16,233 nt of DNA from an uncultured Rickettsiales bacterium (GTDB taxonomy: Bacteria; Pseudomonadota; Alphaproteobacteria; Rickettsiales; UBA1997). Position numbers and translations under genes: made by a program. Below the pieces are notes generated by a model, which was not told the origin of the DNA, searched no databases, and saw only the letters and a list, made by a program, of their open reading frames with translations. Shown here one piece after another: positions 1 to 7,063 of this stretch (position 1 is its first letter; each line of letters begins with the position of its first letter). The stretch covers positions 1-16,233 of the forward strand of contig CAPZCD010000024.1 in the NCBI GenBank assembly GCA_948744995.1. The letters are read 5' to 3'.

Positions 1-84
1 TAATTGTTAACATAAAGATATATTAATTTAAAGAATTTAAATATCAAGAAATGGATACCAGAGCCAAGAATTTAAGAAAATTTA

Positions 85-108
85 AAAAGCGAGGTTGGGG
101 TTAGATTA
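85..108 (+). repeat. 24-bp repeat, left copy (inverted relative to 16179-16202)
   Basis: This stretch, with core GCGAGGTTGGGGTTAGATTA, is the exact reverse complement of 16179-16202 near the other end of the window; the match stops at both flanks. The G-rich core stands out in AT-rich intergenic DNA. Each copy has the same orientation relative to the gene it precedes: this one points toward pepF and the other toward dnaE. It ends where the hairpin at about 108-184 begins. It could be a dispersed repeat, a protein-binding site or the end of a lost mobile element; the sequence alone does not decide. Confidence 0.85.
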
Positions 109-184
109 AATCATTTTAAATATCAATTGAAAGTAGTGGGGAGTCCCGCAATATCAGTACTGCCCCATTTCTTTCAAATGATTT
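108..184. other. Long imperfect hairpin, possible structured RNA or terminator
   Basis: Four helices stack on one axis: AAATCATTT (108-116) with AAATGATTT (176-184), GAAAG (129-133) with CTTTC (171-175), TGGGG (137-141) with CCCCA (163-167), and AGT (142-144) with ACT (159-161). They are separated by an asymmetric loop, a 3x3 internal loop and a bulged G162, giving about 22 pairs. The GC-rich middle is unusual here. A short T run (182-186) overlaps the 3' base, so it may end transcription from the left. I do not recognise a known RNA family. Confidence 0.5.
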
Positions 185-372
185 TTAAAATTATTGAAAA
201 ATCAATAAAAAAATTAAATATAGAGGAAATTTATTAAGTAATTTTGAATGAATTCGTTATATCACTGTATAATAAGTAAATCGGGACCAGAGTCATAATA
301 TTTTGGAATAAGGAATAATGATATAAAACTTTATGTAATAATATCTTATAATAATTGTATATAATACATATC
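185..372. other. Gene-free AT-rich stretch
   Basis: Together with 1-84 this is non-coding as far as can be seen: no open frame with a start and ribosome site, no tRNA and no recognisable RNA. It leads into the pepF promoter at 373-401. Confidence 0.6.
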
Positions 373-401
373 TTGACATTATTTATAATTTAGACTATAC
401 T
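373..401 (+). promoter_or_regulatory. Sigma70-type promoter of pepF
   Basis: TTGACA (373-378), a 17-nt spacer and TATACT (396-401) form a near-perfect housekeeping promoter. The expected start of transcription, near 408, lies only about 19 nt before the ATG at 427. This supports translation from that ATG rather than only from the internal ATG at 550. Confidence 0.8.
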
Positions 402-426
402 AACCCTAGTTCGTTTTACAATTTTT

Positions 427-2361
427 ATGGGTAATTTATTCTACGAAAGAGAAAAGAAATGGCGTACATATCTATATTTGTTTGTATTACTGATAGTGGT
501 AGCCCTTACATTTTTTTACAAACCAAAGTTTAATGTGGAGTTGGATGTTATGAAAAAGAATGAAAAAATAGCAAAAGATCAACCATTATGGGATTTGAGT
601 GACTTATACAGCGGCATAAATGATAAAAAATTAGAAAGTGATTTAAATGATATAAGAGATAGGATAGAAGTTTTTAGTAAAAAGTATACTAATAAAATAA
701 AAAAGTTAAGTGGTTATGAGCTTTATAAATTATTGGTTGAGTATGAGAAAATTTGTGAATTAATGGGAAAAATTGGCTCTTTTGCATATTTGAAGTATGC
801 CGAAAATTTGTCAGTAGAAGAAAATGTCATATTTTTCCAGAAAATATCAGAACAATTAACTAATTTATCCTCTAAAATTATATTTGTTACAGTTGAAATA
901 AATGAACTTAGTGATAGCGAAATAGGTAGAAAATTAAGTGATAGCTCCAATCTGAAAAATACCTATGGAACATATATAGATAACATGAGATTATTTCGTA
1001 AGCACCAACTATCGAATGACTTAGAGAGATTAATGAATGATAAAAGTACCACCAGTAGAGACGCTTGGTCTAGACTCTTTGACGAAACTATGGATAATAT
1101 GAAATTTAGATTTGAAGGTAAAGATCTGAACGAAGCGCAGATAATGGAAATAATAAACTCAAAAGATGAGTCAAAAAGGGTTAAAGCCGGGAAAATTTTT
1201 GGTGATAAATTAGGCGAGAATATAAGAATATTTGCTTACATAACAAATATTTTAGCGAAAGATAAAAGTATATCAGACCAGTGGAGAAACTACAAAACTC
1301 CTATATCAGCCAGAAATCTGAGCAATTATATCGAAGATGATGTTGTGGAAAATTTATATAAATCCGTCCAAAAAAATTATGAGGGTATCTCACACCGATA
1401 CTATAAACTCAAAGCAAAAATGCTTGGTAAAAATAGGTTATTACATACCGATAGGAACGCTCCAACAAAATATGATGATGATAGAAAATACACATGGAAT
1501 GAGGCAGTTGATATAGTTATTAAAGCCTATTCAGCATTTTCTCCAAAAATGGCAGAAATAGGACAGGAATTTTTTGATAATAATTGGGTAGATGTACCAA
1601 CGAGACAAGGAAAAAGAGGCGGAGCTTTTGCTCATCCCACAGTACCTAGCGTTCACCCATACTTGTTGCTAAATTTTCAGGGAAAAACAAGAGATGTTAT
1701 GACTTTAGCTCATGAATTAGGGCATGGAATACATATGTATTTGGCTAGGCCAAATGGTTATTTTATGTCTGATACACCATTGACATTGGCTGAAACAGCT
1801 TCAATATTTGGAGAGCAGTTGGTTTTTAGATATTTATTAGATAATGAAACAGATATAGATAAAAAAATAGCTATTATAGCAAATAAGATAGAAGATATGA
1901 TTAATTCTATAATTAGGCAGATAGCCTTCCTAGAATTTGAAAAAACGGTGCATGAAGAACGGAAACAGGGTGAAATAACAGTAGACAGATTAAATCAGAT
2001 TTGGTTAGACGTGCAGAGAAAAAGTTTAGGCGATATTTTTGATTTTAGTGAGGAGTACAGGTATTATTGGTCCTATATACCACATTTTATACATTCTCCT
2101 TTCTACGTTTATTCCTATGCTTTTGGCAATTGTTTGGTAAATTCTCTTTATTCCAGATATATTGAAAATTTAGACGATTTTGAAAATAAGTATATAGCAC
2201 TTTTGAGTGCCGGAGGAAGTAAAAATTATGTTGATATGTTGGAACCATTTAATCTTGATCCAAGGGAAGAAGACTTTTGGCAAAATGGCCTTAATTTAGT
2301 TATATCGCTGATAGACGAATTAGAAAAGTTGCTGGAGCAGAAGGAGACAAAATATAAATAG
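427..2361 (+). CDS. pepF: Oligoendopeptidase F, M3 family zinc peptidase, with N-terminal membrane anchor
   Basis: This is an M3-family zinc metallopeptidase of the oligoendopeptidase F type, which cuts short peptides. The zinc motif HELGH is at residues 429-433, and E456, in LAETAS, is the expected third ligand. The family C-terminal signature follows (IPHF..SPFYVYSYAFG, roughly 555-575), as does the N-terminal WDLSDLY motif near residue 55. Residues 14-31 form a hydrophobic segment flanked by basic residues, so the long form would be anchored in the inner membrane; typical PepF is soluble and about 600 residues. An internal ATG at 550 (M42) is preceded by GGAG at 537-540 with 9-nt spacing and would give a 603-residue soluble enzyme. 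The promoter at 373-401 favours the start at 427, but that ATG has no Shine-Dalgarno. Both forms may be made. The next gene follows after 9 nt. Confidence 0.95.
   Translation: MGNLFYEREKKWRTYLYLFVLLIVVALTFFYKPKFNVELDVMKKNEKIAKDQPLWDLSDLYSGINDKKLESDLNDIRDRIEVFSKKYTNKIKKLSGYELYKLLVEYEKICELMGKIGSFAYLKYAENLSVEENVIFFQKISEQLTNLSSKIIFVTVEINELSDSEIGRKLSDSSNLKNTYGTYIDNMRLFRKHQLSNDLERLMNDKSTTSRDAWSRLFDETMDNMKFRFEGKDLNEAQIMEIINSKDESKRVKAGKIFGDKLGENIRIFAYITNILAKDKSISDQWRNYKTPISARNLSNYIEDDVVENLYKSVQKNYEGISHRYYKLKAKMLGKNRLLHTDRNAPTKYDDDRKYTWNEAVDIVIKAYSAFSPKMAEIGQEFFDNNWVDVPTRQGKRGGAFAHPTVPSVHPYLLLNFQGKTRDVMTLAHELGHGIHMYLARPNGYFMSDTPLTLAETASIFGEQLVFRYLLDNETDIDKKIAIIANKIEDMINSIIRQIAFLEFEKTVHEERKQGEITVDRLNQIWLDVQRKSLGDIFDFSEEYRYYWSYIPHFIHSPFYVYSYAFGNCLVNSLYSRYIENLDDFENKYIALLSAGGSKNYVDMLEPFNLDPREEDFWQNGLNLVISLIDELEKLLEQKETKYK
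537..540 (+). promoter_or_regulatory. Internal Shine-Dalgarno before the alternative pepF start
   Basis: GGAG lies 9 nt upstream of the in-frame ATG at 550, whereas the ATG at 427 has no such signal. Starting at 550 would remove the membrane segment and give the usual soluble PepF length. Confidence 0.45.
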
Positions 2362-2370
2362 AGTTTGTCT

Positions 2371-3024
2371 ATGAACAAAATTTTAATCTTAAACGGAAGT
2401 CCAAAAGCTAATGGAACTATAGCTCAAATATTAAAATCCGTTAAGGGTAATGACATAACTGATGTAAATTATATAAACGTTTACGATCTAAACATAAATT
2501 TTTGTGTAGGATGTATGAAATGCAGAAGTGAAGGAAAATGTAAAACTTTTGTAAATGACGATGTAGAAATGGTAAGAAATCTGATAGAAGAAGCTAGTAT
2601 TTTAATTGTTGGAAGTCCTACCTACTTTGGCAGTATGTCAGCCAAACTTAAATCATTGTTTGAAAGATTAGTTCCGACTTTTATGGCAGAAAATAAACTT
2701 GGGATACCGATCCGTAGGCAAAAAAACAAGAAAGCTATAATAGTTACAAGTCGTGCCACTCGGCGTTTACGTTATGAAATACCTGAACAAAGTGTGAGAG
2801 TTGCTGCCAATATAGAAAAAATACTTAAACCAGCAGGCTATAAAGTCAAGATAATAGAAATAACTGGTACAGGGTATGAACCTAATCGGATAGAGATGAT
2901 AAAATATGGAAAAATTAGAATTAATGAGATTATTACTGGTAAAATTAGTTTATATACACTAATTAAATTACTTATTATTTTTTCTGCTTTTATAGCAATT
3001 TTAATTATGTCGTTTAAATCTTAG
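2371..3024 (+). CDS. Flavodoxin-fold NAD(P)H-dependent FMN reductase-like protein with C-terminal membrane tail
   Basis: The N-terminus (KILILNGSPKANGT, residues 3-16) is the first beta strand and FMN phosphate-binding loop of the flavodoxin-like reductase fold (COG0655/FMN_red type). GSPTYFGSMS (81-90) is the second flavin-contacting loop. C45, C48, C51 and C57 form the CxxCxxC-x5-C cluster common in this subgroup, perhaps for a metal or Fe-S site. Residues about 195-213 are strongly hydrophobic and end the protein with only a few residues after them, so it looks tail-anchored, which is unusual for this family. An in-frame TTG at 2365 is possible, but the ATG at 2371 has a weak AGAG site just upstream. 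It lies 9 nt after pepF, so the two are probably co-transcribed. Substrate unknown. Confidence 0.85.
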   Translation: MNKILILNGSPKANGTIAQILKSVKGNDITDVNYINVYDLNINFCVGCMKCRSEGKCKTFVNDDVEMVRNLIEEASILIVGSPTYFGSMSAKLKSLFERLVPTFMAENKLGIPIRRQKNKKAIIVTSRATRRLRYEIPEQSVRVAANIEKILKPAGYKVKIIEITGTGYEPNRIEMIKYGKIRINEIITGKISLYTLIKLLIIFSAFIAILIMSFKS

Positions 3025-3050
3025 AAAAAGTTAATGACAACTTTATACTA

Positions 3051-3078
3051 TTGACACATTATAAAAATATGCTATAAT
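3051..3078 (+). promoter_or_regulatory. Full-consensus extended -10 promoter of the glycine-zipper gene
   Basis: TTGACA (3051-3056), a 16-nt spacer and TATAAT (3073-3078), the latter preceded by TGc as in an extended -10. Both hexamers are perfect. Transcription should start near 3085, leaving a 5' leader of about 40 nt before the GTG at 3127. It is the strongest promoter in the window. Confidence 0.85.
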
Positions 3079-3115
3079 AACGTCATATAATATGAATATT
3101 AACCTATTAATAATT

Positions 3116-3120
3116 AAGGA
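3116..3120 (+). promoter_or_regulatory. Shine-Dalgarno fixing the GTG start
   Basis: AAGGA lies 6 nt upstream of GTG 3127 and is the reason for choosing that start; no other start codon in frame begins the signal peptide. Confidence 0.7.
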
Positions 3121-3126
3121 TTAGTT

Positions 3127-4515
3127 GTGATTAATTTTAATAAAAAAAGTCAAAATAAATATAGTGTTATAGTTTTAGCAGGTAGTTTTTTAATGCTTAG
3201 TACTATTGGAAATACGTATGCAACAACCACATATTCAGAAGATGAAGTAAACCAGATAAAAAAAGTTTCTTTTATAGAATCTTATATAGAAAATATAAAA
3301 AACTATATTTCAAGTATAGTATATGGTTCTAGTGTAAAAGAAGAGATAACAACTACTGCTAGATTTCCTAAATCTCATTCGCCAGATGAAGATGATGATT
3401 ATTCTTTAACTGAATCTGAAATGGGAATAAATAAAAATGAGTGTTATAACACTTCAATTAGTAACTTTATTGGCACAGGTATTGGGGCAGGTATTGGCTC
3501 AGTTTCTGGTGCAGTCTCCGGTGCTGGTATTGGCGCAGGTATTGGAGCAAGTATTGGGGCAAGTATTAAAGCAATTTCTAGTATAATTTACTATAGGACA
3601 AATATTGAAGGAAATATTGCAGAAGCAATTGGTGATTTATCTTATTTATACGATACAGTAGGTATCAGTACAATTTTTGGTGTAGGTATTGGCGCAGGTA
3701 TTGGTGCAGTTTTTGGCGCAGGTATTGGAGCAGATTTCGATACAATTATTGGTACAATTATTAGTACGAATTTTGATACAATTATTAACACAATTGCCGG
3801 TACGAGTTTTGGTATAGCTACCGGTGGAATTATTGGTGGTTTGTTTAGGAGAACCTTTAATACAGGGATTTATAGCATGCATACTGGTATGTACTTTGGT
3901 ACAATTATTGGCGCAAGTATCGGTTTAAATAGCAATGTAAATTTAAGTACGAGTTTTAGAACTATATTTAATAAGGATAAAAATGTCCCTAAAAATAATA
4001 AAACGCTGGCAATTGAGACAAATTCGGTAAAAGGAAGTCCAGCAGAAAAAGATGATAATAAGTATAAAACCGAAGAAACCAGAATAATACCAAAAGATAA
4101 TATAGATGATAATTTAATCAACACAGAGGATTTTTACGAAATAAATAAATCTAATGAAAAAGGATATAAATTATCAGCAAAAAGTATATTTACTAAAATA
4201 AATTCAGAAGAAGATAATAAAAATAATAACGTAGGAGAAGAACAAAATAATTATACAATAGCAGCTCCAATTAATAATGTTTCTGATATTATTAATAACT
4301 CAAAACTAGAAACAAATGTAAATGATACCATGAAATCAGAACAAATAGTAAATGAAACGTTACCATTAGAAGGAAAAACTAAAATAAGAAAAATAATTAA
4401 AAAGAAGAAAATAATTGAAGAGCAAGGTAAAATAACAATTAAAAAGAAGAAAATAATTGAAGAGCAAGGTAAAAAAATAACCAAAATAAAAAAGATAGTT
4501 GAAGAAAATATTTAA
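3127..4515 (+). CDS. Predicted secreted glycine-zipper protein with lysine-rich repeat tail, function unknown
   Basis: I do not recognise a family. From the N-terminus there are: a signal peptide (basic residues 6-11, hydrophobic 13-28, possible cleavage after TYA at about 32); an acidic, Ser/Thr-rich stretch to about residue 110; a glycine zipper of GxGIGAGIGA type (115-147); a second one (185-202) continuing into I/T/G-rich repeats to about 241; a short third one near 258-268; a long Asn/Lys/Glu-rich, probably disordered region (about 280-415); and a basic tail (418-462) with two exact copies of KKKIIEEQGK at 14-residue spacing plus a degenerate third. Rickettsial 17-kDa antigens also carry glycine-zipper domains, but the overall plan here differs. 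The promoter and ribosome site are excellent, so expression should be high. It may be a surface protein or a secreted membrane-inserting factor; that is inference. Confidence 0.78.
   Translation: MINFNKKSQNKYSVIVLAGSFLMLSTIGNTYATTTYSEDEVNQIKKVSFIESYIENIKNYISSIVYGSSVKEEITTTARFPKSHSPDEDDDYSLTESEMGINKNECYNTSISNFIGTGIGAGIGSVSGAVSGAGIGAGIGASIGASIKAISSIIYYRTNIEGNIAEAIGDLSYLYDTVGISTIFGVGIGAGIGAVFGAGIGADFDTIIGTIISTNFDTIINTIAGTSFGIATGGIIGGLFRRTFNTGIYSMHTGMYFGTIIGASIGLNSNVNLSTSFRTIFNKDKNVPKNNKTLAIETNSVKGSPAEKDDNKYKTEETRIIPKDNIDDNLINTEDFYEINKSNEKGYKLSAKSIFTKINSEEDNKNNNVGEEQNNYTIAAPINNVSDIINNSKLETNVNDTMKSEQIVNETLPLEGKTKIRKIIKKKKIIEEQGKITIKKKKIIEEQGKKITKIKKIVEENI
3469..3567 (+). repeat. Glycine-zipper coding repeats, block 1
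   Basis: Imperfect tandem 12-nt units of the form GGTATTGGNGCA encode residues 115-147, giving GIGA/GIGS/SIGA runs with Gly or Ser at every fourth position. Such GxxxG spacing allows tight helix packing in membranes. Synonymous changes between units show the array is not recent. Confidence 0.8.
3679..3732 (+). repeat. Glycine-zipper coding repeats, block 2
   Basis: A shorter array of the same GGTATTGGNGCA-type units encodes residues 185-202. It passes into degenerate isoleucine/threonine/glycine-rich units up to about 3850. Confidence 0.75.
4395..4474 (+). repeat. Two exact 38-nt direct repeats at 42-nt period
   Basis: Positions 4395-4432 and 4437-4474 are identical, offset by 42 nt (14 codons). 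They encode the KKKIIEEQGK units of the C-terminal tail of the glycine-zipper protein. Exact identity at DNA level implies a recent duplication, and copy number may vary between strains. Confidence 0.9.
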
Positions 4516-4723
4516 AGTAATATAGATAGTGTTGGTAGTATTACACATATGTGATAACTTTAAAAGGCGGTTATAGGTAGTATAATATTACCAATTATTT
4601 TAAGTTTATATATTTCAGACTTTCTATATATAGAATCCCCAAAACAAAAATTATTGCATAAAATTTTTTGTTAGGTACCATTTTCTACTATTAATTAATA
4701 TCAGAACATAGAATATATATCAT
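4516..4723. other. Intergenic region upstream of iscS with palindromes
   Basis: There is no gene here. CACATATGTG (4544-4553) is a perfect palindrome, and 4576-4592 is a 17-nt imperfect palindrome (GGTA...TACC, two mismatched pairs) enclosing TATAAT. Either could be an operator, but neither matches a site I can name, and no IscR-type site is evident. An A/T-rich inverted repeat at about 4646-4670 could act as a weak terminator. Confidence 0.4.
4654..4681 (+). promoter_or_regulatory. Possible iscS promoter
   Basis: TTGCAT (4654-4659), 16-nt spacer, TACCAT (4676-4681). The match is moderate; it leaves a leader of about 35 nt before the ATG at 4724. Confidence 0.4.
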
Positions 4724-5938
4724 ATGGATAAAAAAAGAATATACTTTGACTATCAGGCCACATCTCCAATGGATAGAAGAGTTTTAGACGAAATGATGAT
4801 TACCATGACAAATGAATTCGGGAATGCCAATTCAAAATCACATGTGTTTGGTTGGGAGGCTGAAAAGTACGTAGAAAAAGCAAGACAACAAATTGCGAAC
4901 CTTATAGGAGCGGAAGCGAAAGATATAATTTTTACATCCGGAGCAACCGAATCAAACAATCTCGCTCTAAAAGGTGTTATGCGTTTCAATCGAAATAAAG
5001 TAAAAGATCATATAGTGACGCTAAAAACAGAGCATAAGTGTGTTATTGAAACATGCAAATACTTACAGATTAAGGAAAACTTCAATGTTACATTTCTGGA
5101 TGTTGACAGTAATGGTATAGTGGATTTGAATAAATTACGTGACTCTATAACGGAAAAAACAATTATGGTTTCGGTTATGGGTGTAAACAACGAAATTGGT
5201 GTTATACAGCCTCTAAAGGAAATAGGGGAAATTTGCAGAGAAAAGAAAGTATATTTTCATACCGATTGCGCGCAAGCTTTTGGTAAGATACCACTAAATG
5301 TAGATGAAATGAACATAGATCTAATGAGTATATCAGGTCATAAAATTTATGGTCCTAAAGGTATTGGTGCTCTATATGTTAGAAGAAAACCTAGAGTGAA
5401 AATTGAAGCACAAATACACGGAGGAGGACAGGAAAGAGGGCTTAGATCTGGAACCTTAGCTGTTCCGCTTATAGTAGGCTTTGGTAAAGCGGCTGAATTG
5501 GCTAAAAATGAGATGCAGTCTGATAGAGAAAGAATAACAAAATTGGCTAACAAAATGATTGATAGCTTATTGAAATTGGATAAGGTATATCTGAATGGAG
5601 ACAGGAATCGTAGGTGGCTCGGATGTTTGAATTTTAGTTTCGCTGGTATAGAAGGTGAATCTCTTATGATGGCTATAAATAATGTAGCCCTATCGTCCGG
5701 CTCTGCCTGCTCTTCGTCGGATTTGGAACCGTCCTATGTTATAGAAGCTATAGGTACAAAGCCAGAAATGGCACATTCGTCTATAAGGGTTGGTATTGGT
5801 AGGTTTACGACGGAAGAGGAAGTGGATTATTTTATAAAACGTATCTATGAGGAAGTTCCGAGATTGAGGACTATGAGTCCACTTTGGGAAATGATGGAAA
5901 ATAATGTTGATTTGAGTAAGATAAAGTGGAAAAGCTAG
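4724..5938 (+). CDS. iscS: Cysteine desulfurase IscS
   Basis: This is a PLP-dependent cysteine desulfurase that converts cysteine to alanine and passes persulfide sulfur to Fe-S assembly and tRNA thiolation. Length (404 residues) and motifs fit IscS rather than SufS: H104 in TEHK stacks on PLP, K207 in [10 protein letters not shown] forms the Schiff base, and C329 in [16 protein letters not shown] is on the mobile catalytic loop. These positions fall within one residue of the E. coli enzyme. The C-terminus (SPLWEM...) is the usual IscU-contact tail. No iscR, iscU, iscA or hsc gene is next to it: the upstream neighbour is the glycine-zipper gene, and downstream is rnpB after about 110 nt. The start ATG lacks a clear Shine-Dalgarno, but the alignment with IscS begins right there ([13 protein letters not shown]). 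Confidence 0.97.
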   Translation: MDKKRIYFDYQATSPMDRRVLDEMMITMTNEFGNANSKSHVFGWEAEKYVEKARQQIANLIGAEAKDIIFTSGATESNNLALKGVMRFNRNKVKDHIVTLKTEHKCVIETCKYLQIKENFNVTFLDVDSNGIVDLNKLRDSITEKTIMVSVMGVNNEIGVIQPLKEIGEICREKKVYFHTDCAQAFGKIPLNVDEMNIDLMSISGHKIYGPKGIGALYVRRKPRVKIEAQIHGGGQERGLRSGTLAVPLIVGFGKAAELAKNEMQSDRERITKLANKMIDSLLKLDKVYLNGDRNRRWLGCLNFSFAGIEGESLMMAINNVALSSGSACSSSDLEPSYVIEAIGTKPEMAHSSIRVGIGRFTTEEEVDYFIKRIYEEVPRLRTMSPLWEMMENNVDLSKIKWKS

Positions 5939-6015
5939 TTGTGAAGATTTTTGGAGAGGTAGTAATTAGATGATGATTTGTGATAGAGGATACTTCTTCT
6001 TAAGAAGGAAATCTA

Positions 6016-6044
6016 TTGCATAAATATTATTTTTTTGCTATAAT
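6016..6044 (+). promoter_or_regulatory. Promoter of rnpB
   Basis: TTGCAT (6016-6021), 17-nt spacer and TATAAT (6039-6044) with extended TGc. The -10 ends 6 nt before the 5' end of the RNase P RNA at 6051, as expected for a directly transcribed RNA. The GCTATAATAA core is identical to that at 3071-3080. Confidence 0.85.
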
Positions 6045-6050
6045 AATTAC

Positions 6051-6409
6051 AGAGTAAAACAAACAATCGCTTGTTTATCTTAAACAAGAGGAAAGTCCGG
6101 ACTCCTTGAAGGAACGGTAGTGGCTAACAGCCACAGGGAGTAATCCCATGGAAAGTGCAACAGAAAATAAACCACCAATTATATATTAGTTGGCAAGGGT
6201 GAAAAAGTGAGGTAAGAGCTCACTATGTATACAGCGATGTATTACATTGGTAAACCCTACCGGGAGCAATGCCAAGTTAGATGTTATTGTTTTTATATAT
6301 AACAATAATGCACCTTCACATAACATCGTGGTAGGCAGCTTGAGATTATAAGTAATTATAATCCTAGATTAATGATTGTATAAACAGAATCCGGCTTATG
6401 TTTTACTCT
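6051..6409 (+). ncRNA. rnpB: RNase P RNA, bacterial type A
   Basis: This is the catalytic RNA that trims the 5' leaders of pre-tRNAs. The ends pair exactly as helix P1: 6051-6060 (AGAGTAAAAC) with 6400-6409. The universal core GAGGAAAGTCCGGACTCC is at 6088-6105, ACAGNNAATAAACC-type sequence follows near 6160, GTAAACCCTACCGGGAGCAA is at 6250-6269, and the 3' core AGAATCCGGCTTAT is at 6386-6399. P3 is visible as CTTGTTT paired with AAACAAG (about 6070-6088). The 359-nt length suits an alphaproteobacterial RNA. The ends are set from P1 and the promoter and may be off by a few nt. No clear terminator hairpin follows. Confidence 0.97.
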
Positions 6410-6541
6410 GGTTTGTTCTAGAGATAATTATACGCATTTGTTTTATGTTAATGTTAAAATTATACATAAATAACGGCTCGCAACGTAGAGATTGCAGTTA
6501 AATACAGCCTACAATTTGCTTATAGATCTAATAGATATAAA

Positions 6542-7063
6542 TTATACCCTATTCCTCTTCAGAAGGACATATATCGCTCCTGTTCCGCCATGTTTAGCGG
6601 TAGCATCCACATATTTTATTATTTTACTTGATATTTTTGGATGTCTTAACCATTTTCCAATATTTTCCTTTATGCTTTCTCGGCCGGGTTTAGTATTTTT
6701 ACCTTTACCGGTTATAAGGAGCACACACCTCATTTTTTTCTCATAGGCCCAATTTAGCCGTTGTAGCAGACAATCAAAAGCAGAATTTAAAGTCATTCCA
6801 TGGAAATCAATGGTTAAATCTATCTTAAGTTGGCCGTTTTTTAATTTTTTGTCGGTATTTCTATCTATACCACGTGTTTCATTTTTAGCTAATGGTATTA
6901 TATCTTCTGTTTCATAGTCCGATTCATTGTTGTATTCTTTATAATCATTTTTGGTGCGTTTTATTTTAATTTTGCTTAGGTCAAAGTCTATTTTTCTGCT
7001 AATTCTATTAGATTTTAGTTTTTTACATTTAGCTACTTCGCTTTCCCAACTATCCATAGACAT
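6542..7063 (-). CDS. Smr-domain protein
   Basis: The C-terminal half is an Smr (small MutS-related) domain, a fold associated with nucleic-acid nicking or RNA cleavage. Visible motifs are DFHGM (residues 86-90), the VLLITGKG strand-loop (114-121) and HGGTGAIYVLLKR (158-170), all in the expected order. The first 80 residues are charged and low in complexity, as in stand-alone alphaproteobacterial Smr proteins. The start ATG (7063-7061) overlaps the mltA stop TAA (7065-7063) by one base, TAATG, pointing to translational coupling. It is the last gene of the timA-mltA-smr operon and converges on rnpB. Its precise substrate is unknown. Confidence 0.93.
   Translation of the reverse strand: MSMDSWESEVAKCKKLKSNRISRKIDFDLSKIKIKRTKNDYKEYNNESDYETEDIIPLAKNETRGIDRNTDKKLKNGQLKIDLTIDFHGMTLNSAFDCLLQRLNWAYEKKMRCVLLITGKGKNTKPGRESIKENIGKWLRHPKISSKIIKYVDATAKHGGTGAIYVLLKRNRV

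Noticed and set aside
3027..3044. Terminator after the flavoprotein gene (AAAGTT/AACTTT hairpin)
   Set aside because: Only six weak pairs with no T run after it; it merges into the next promoter.
3469..3732. A CRISPR or non-coding tandem array
   Set aside because: The 12-nt units stay in frame, vary at third codon positions and lie inside a coding gene; there are no unique spacers.
3646..4484. Several open frames on the minus strand opposite the glycine-zipper gene
   Set aside because: They mirror the repeats of the plus-strand gene, have low-complexity composition (Thr/Asn/Cys or Ile/Phe runs), and lack promoters and ribosome sites, whereas the plus gene has a perfect promoter and signal peptide.
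6492..6746. Plus-strand open frame across the end of smr
   Set aside because: It is antisense to the conserved Smr motifs and has no family-like sequence or ribosome site.
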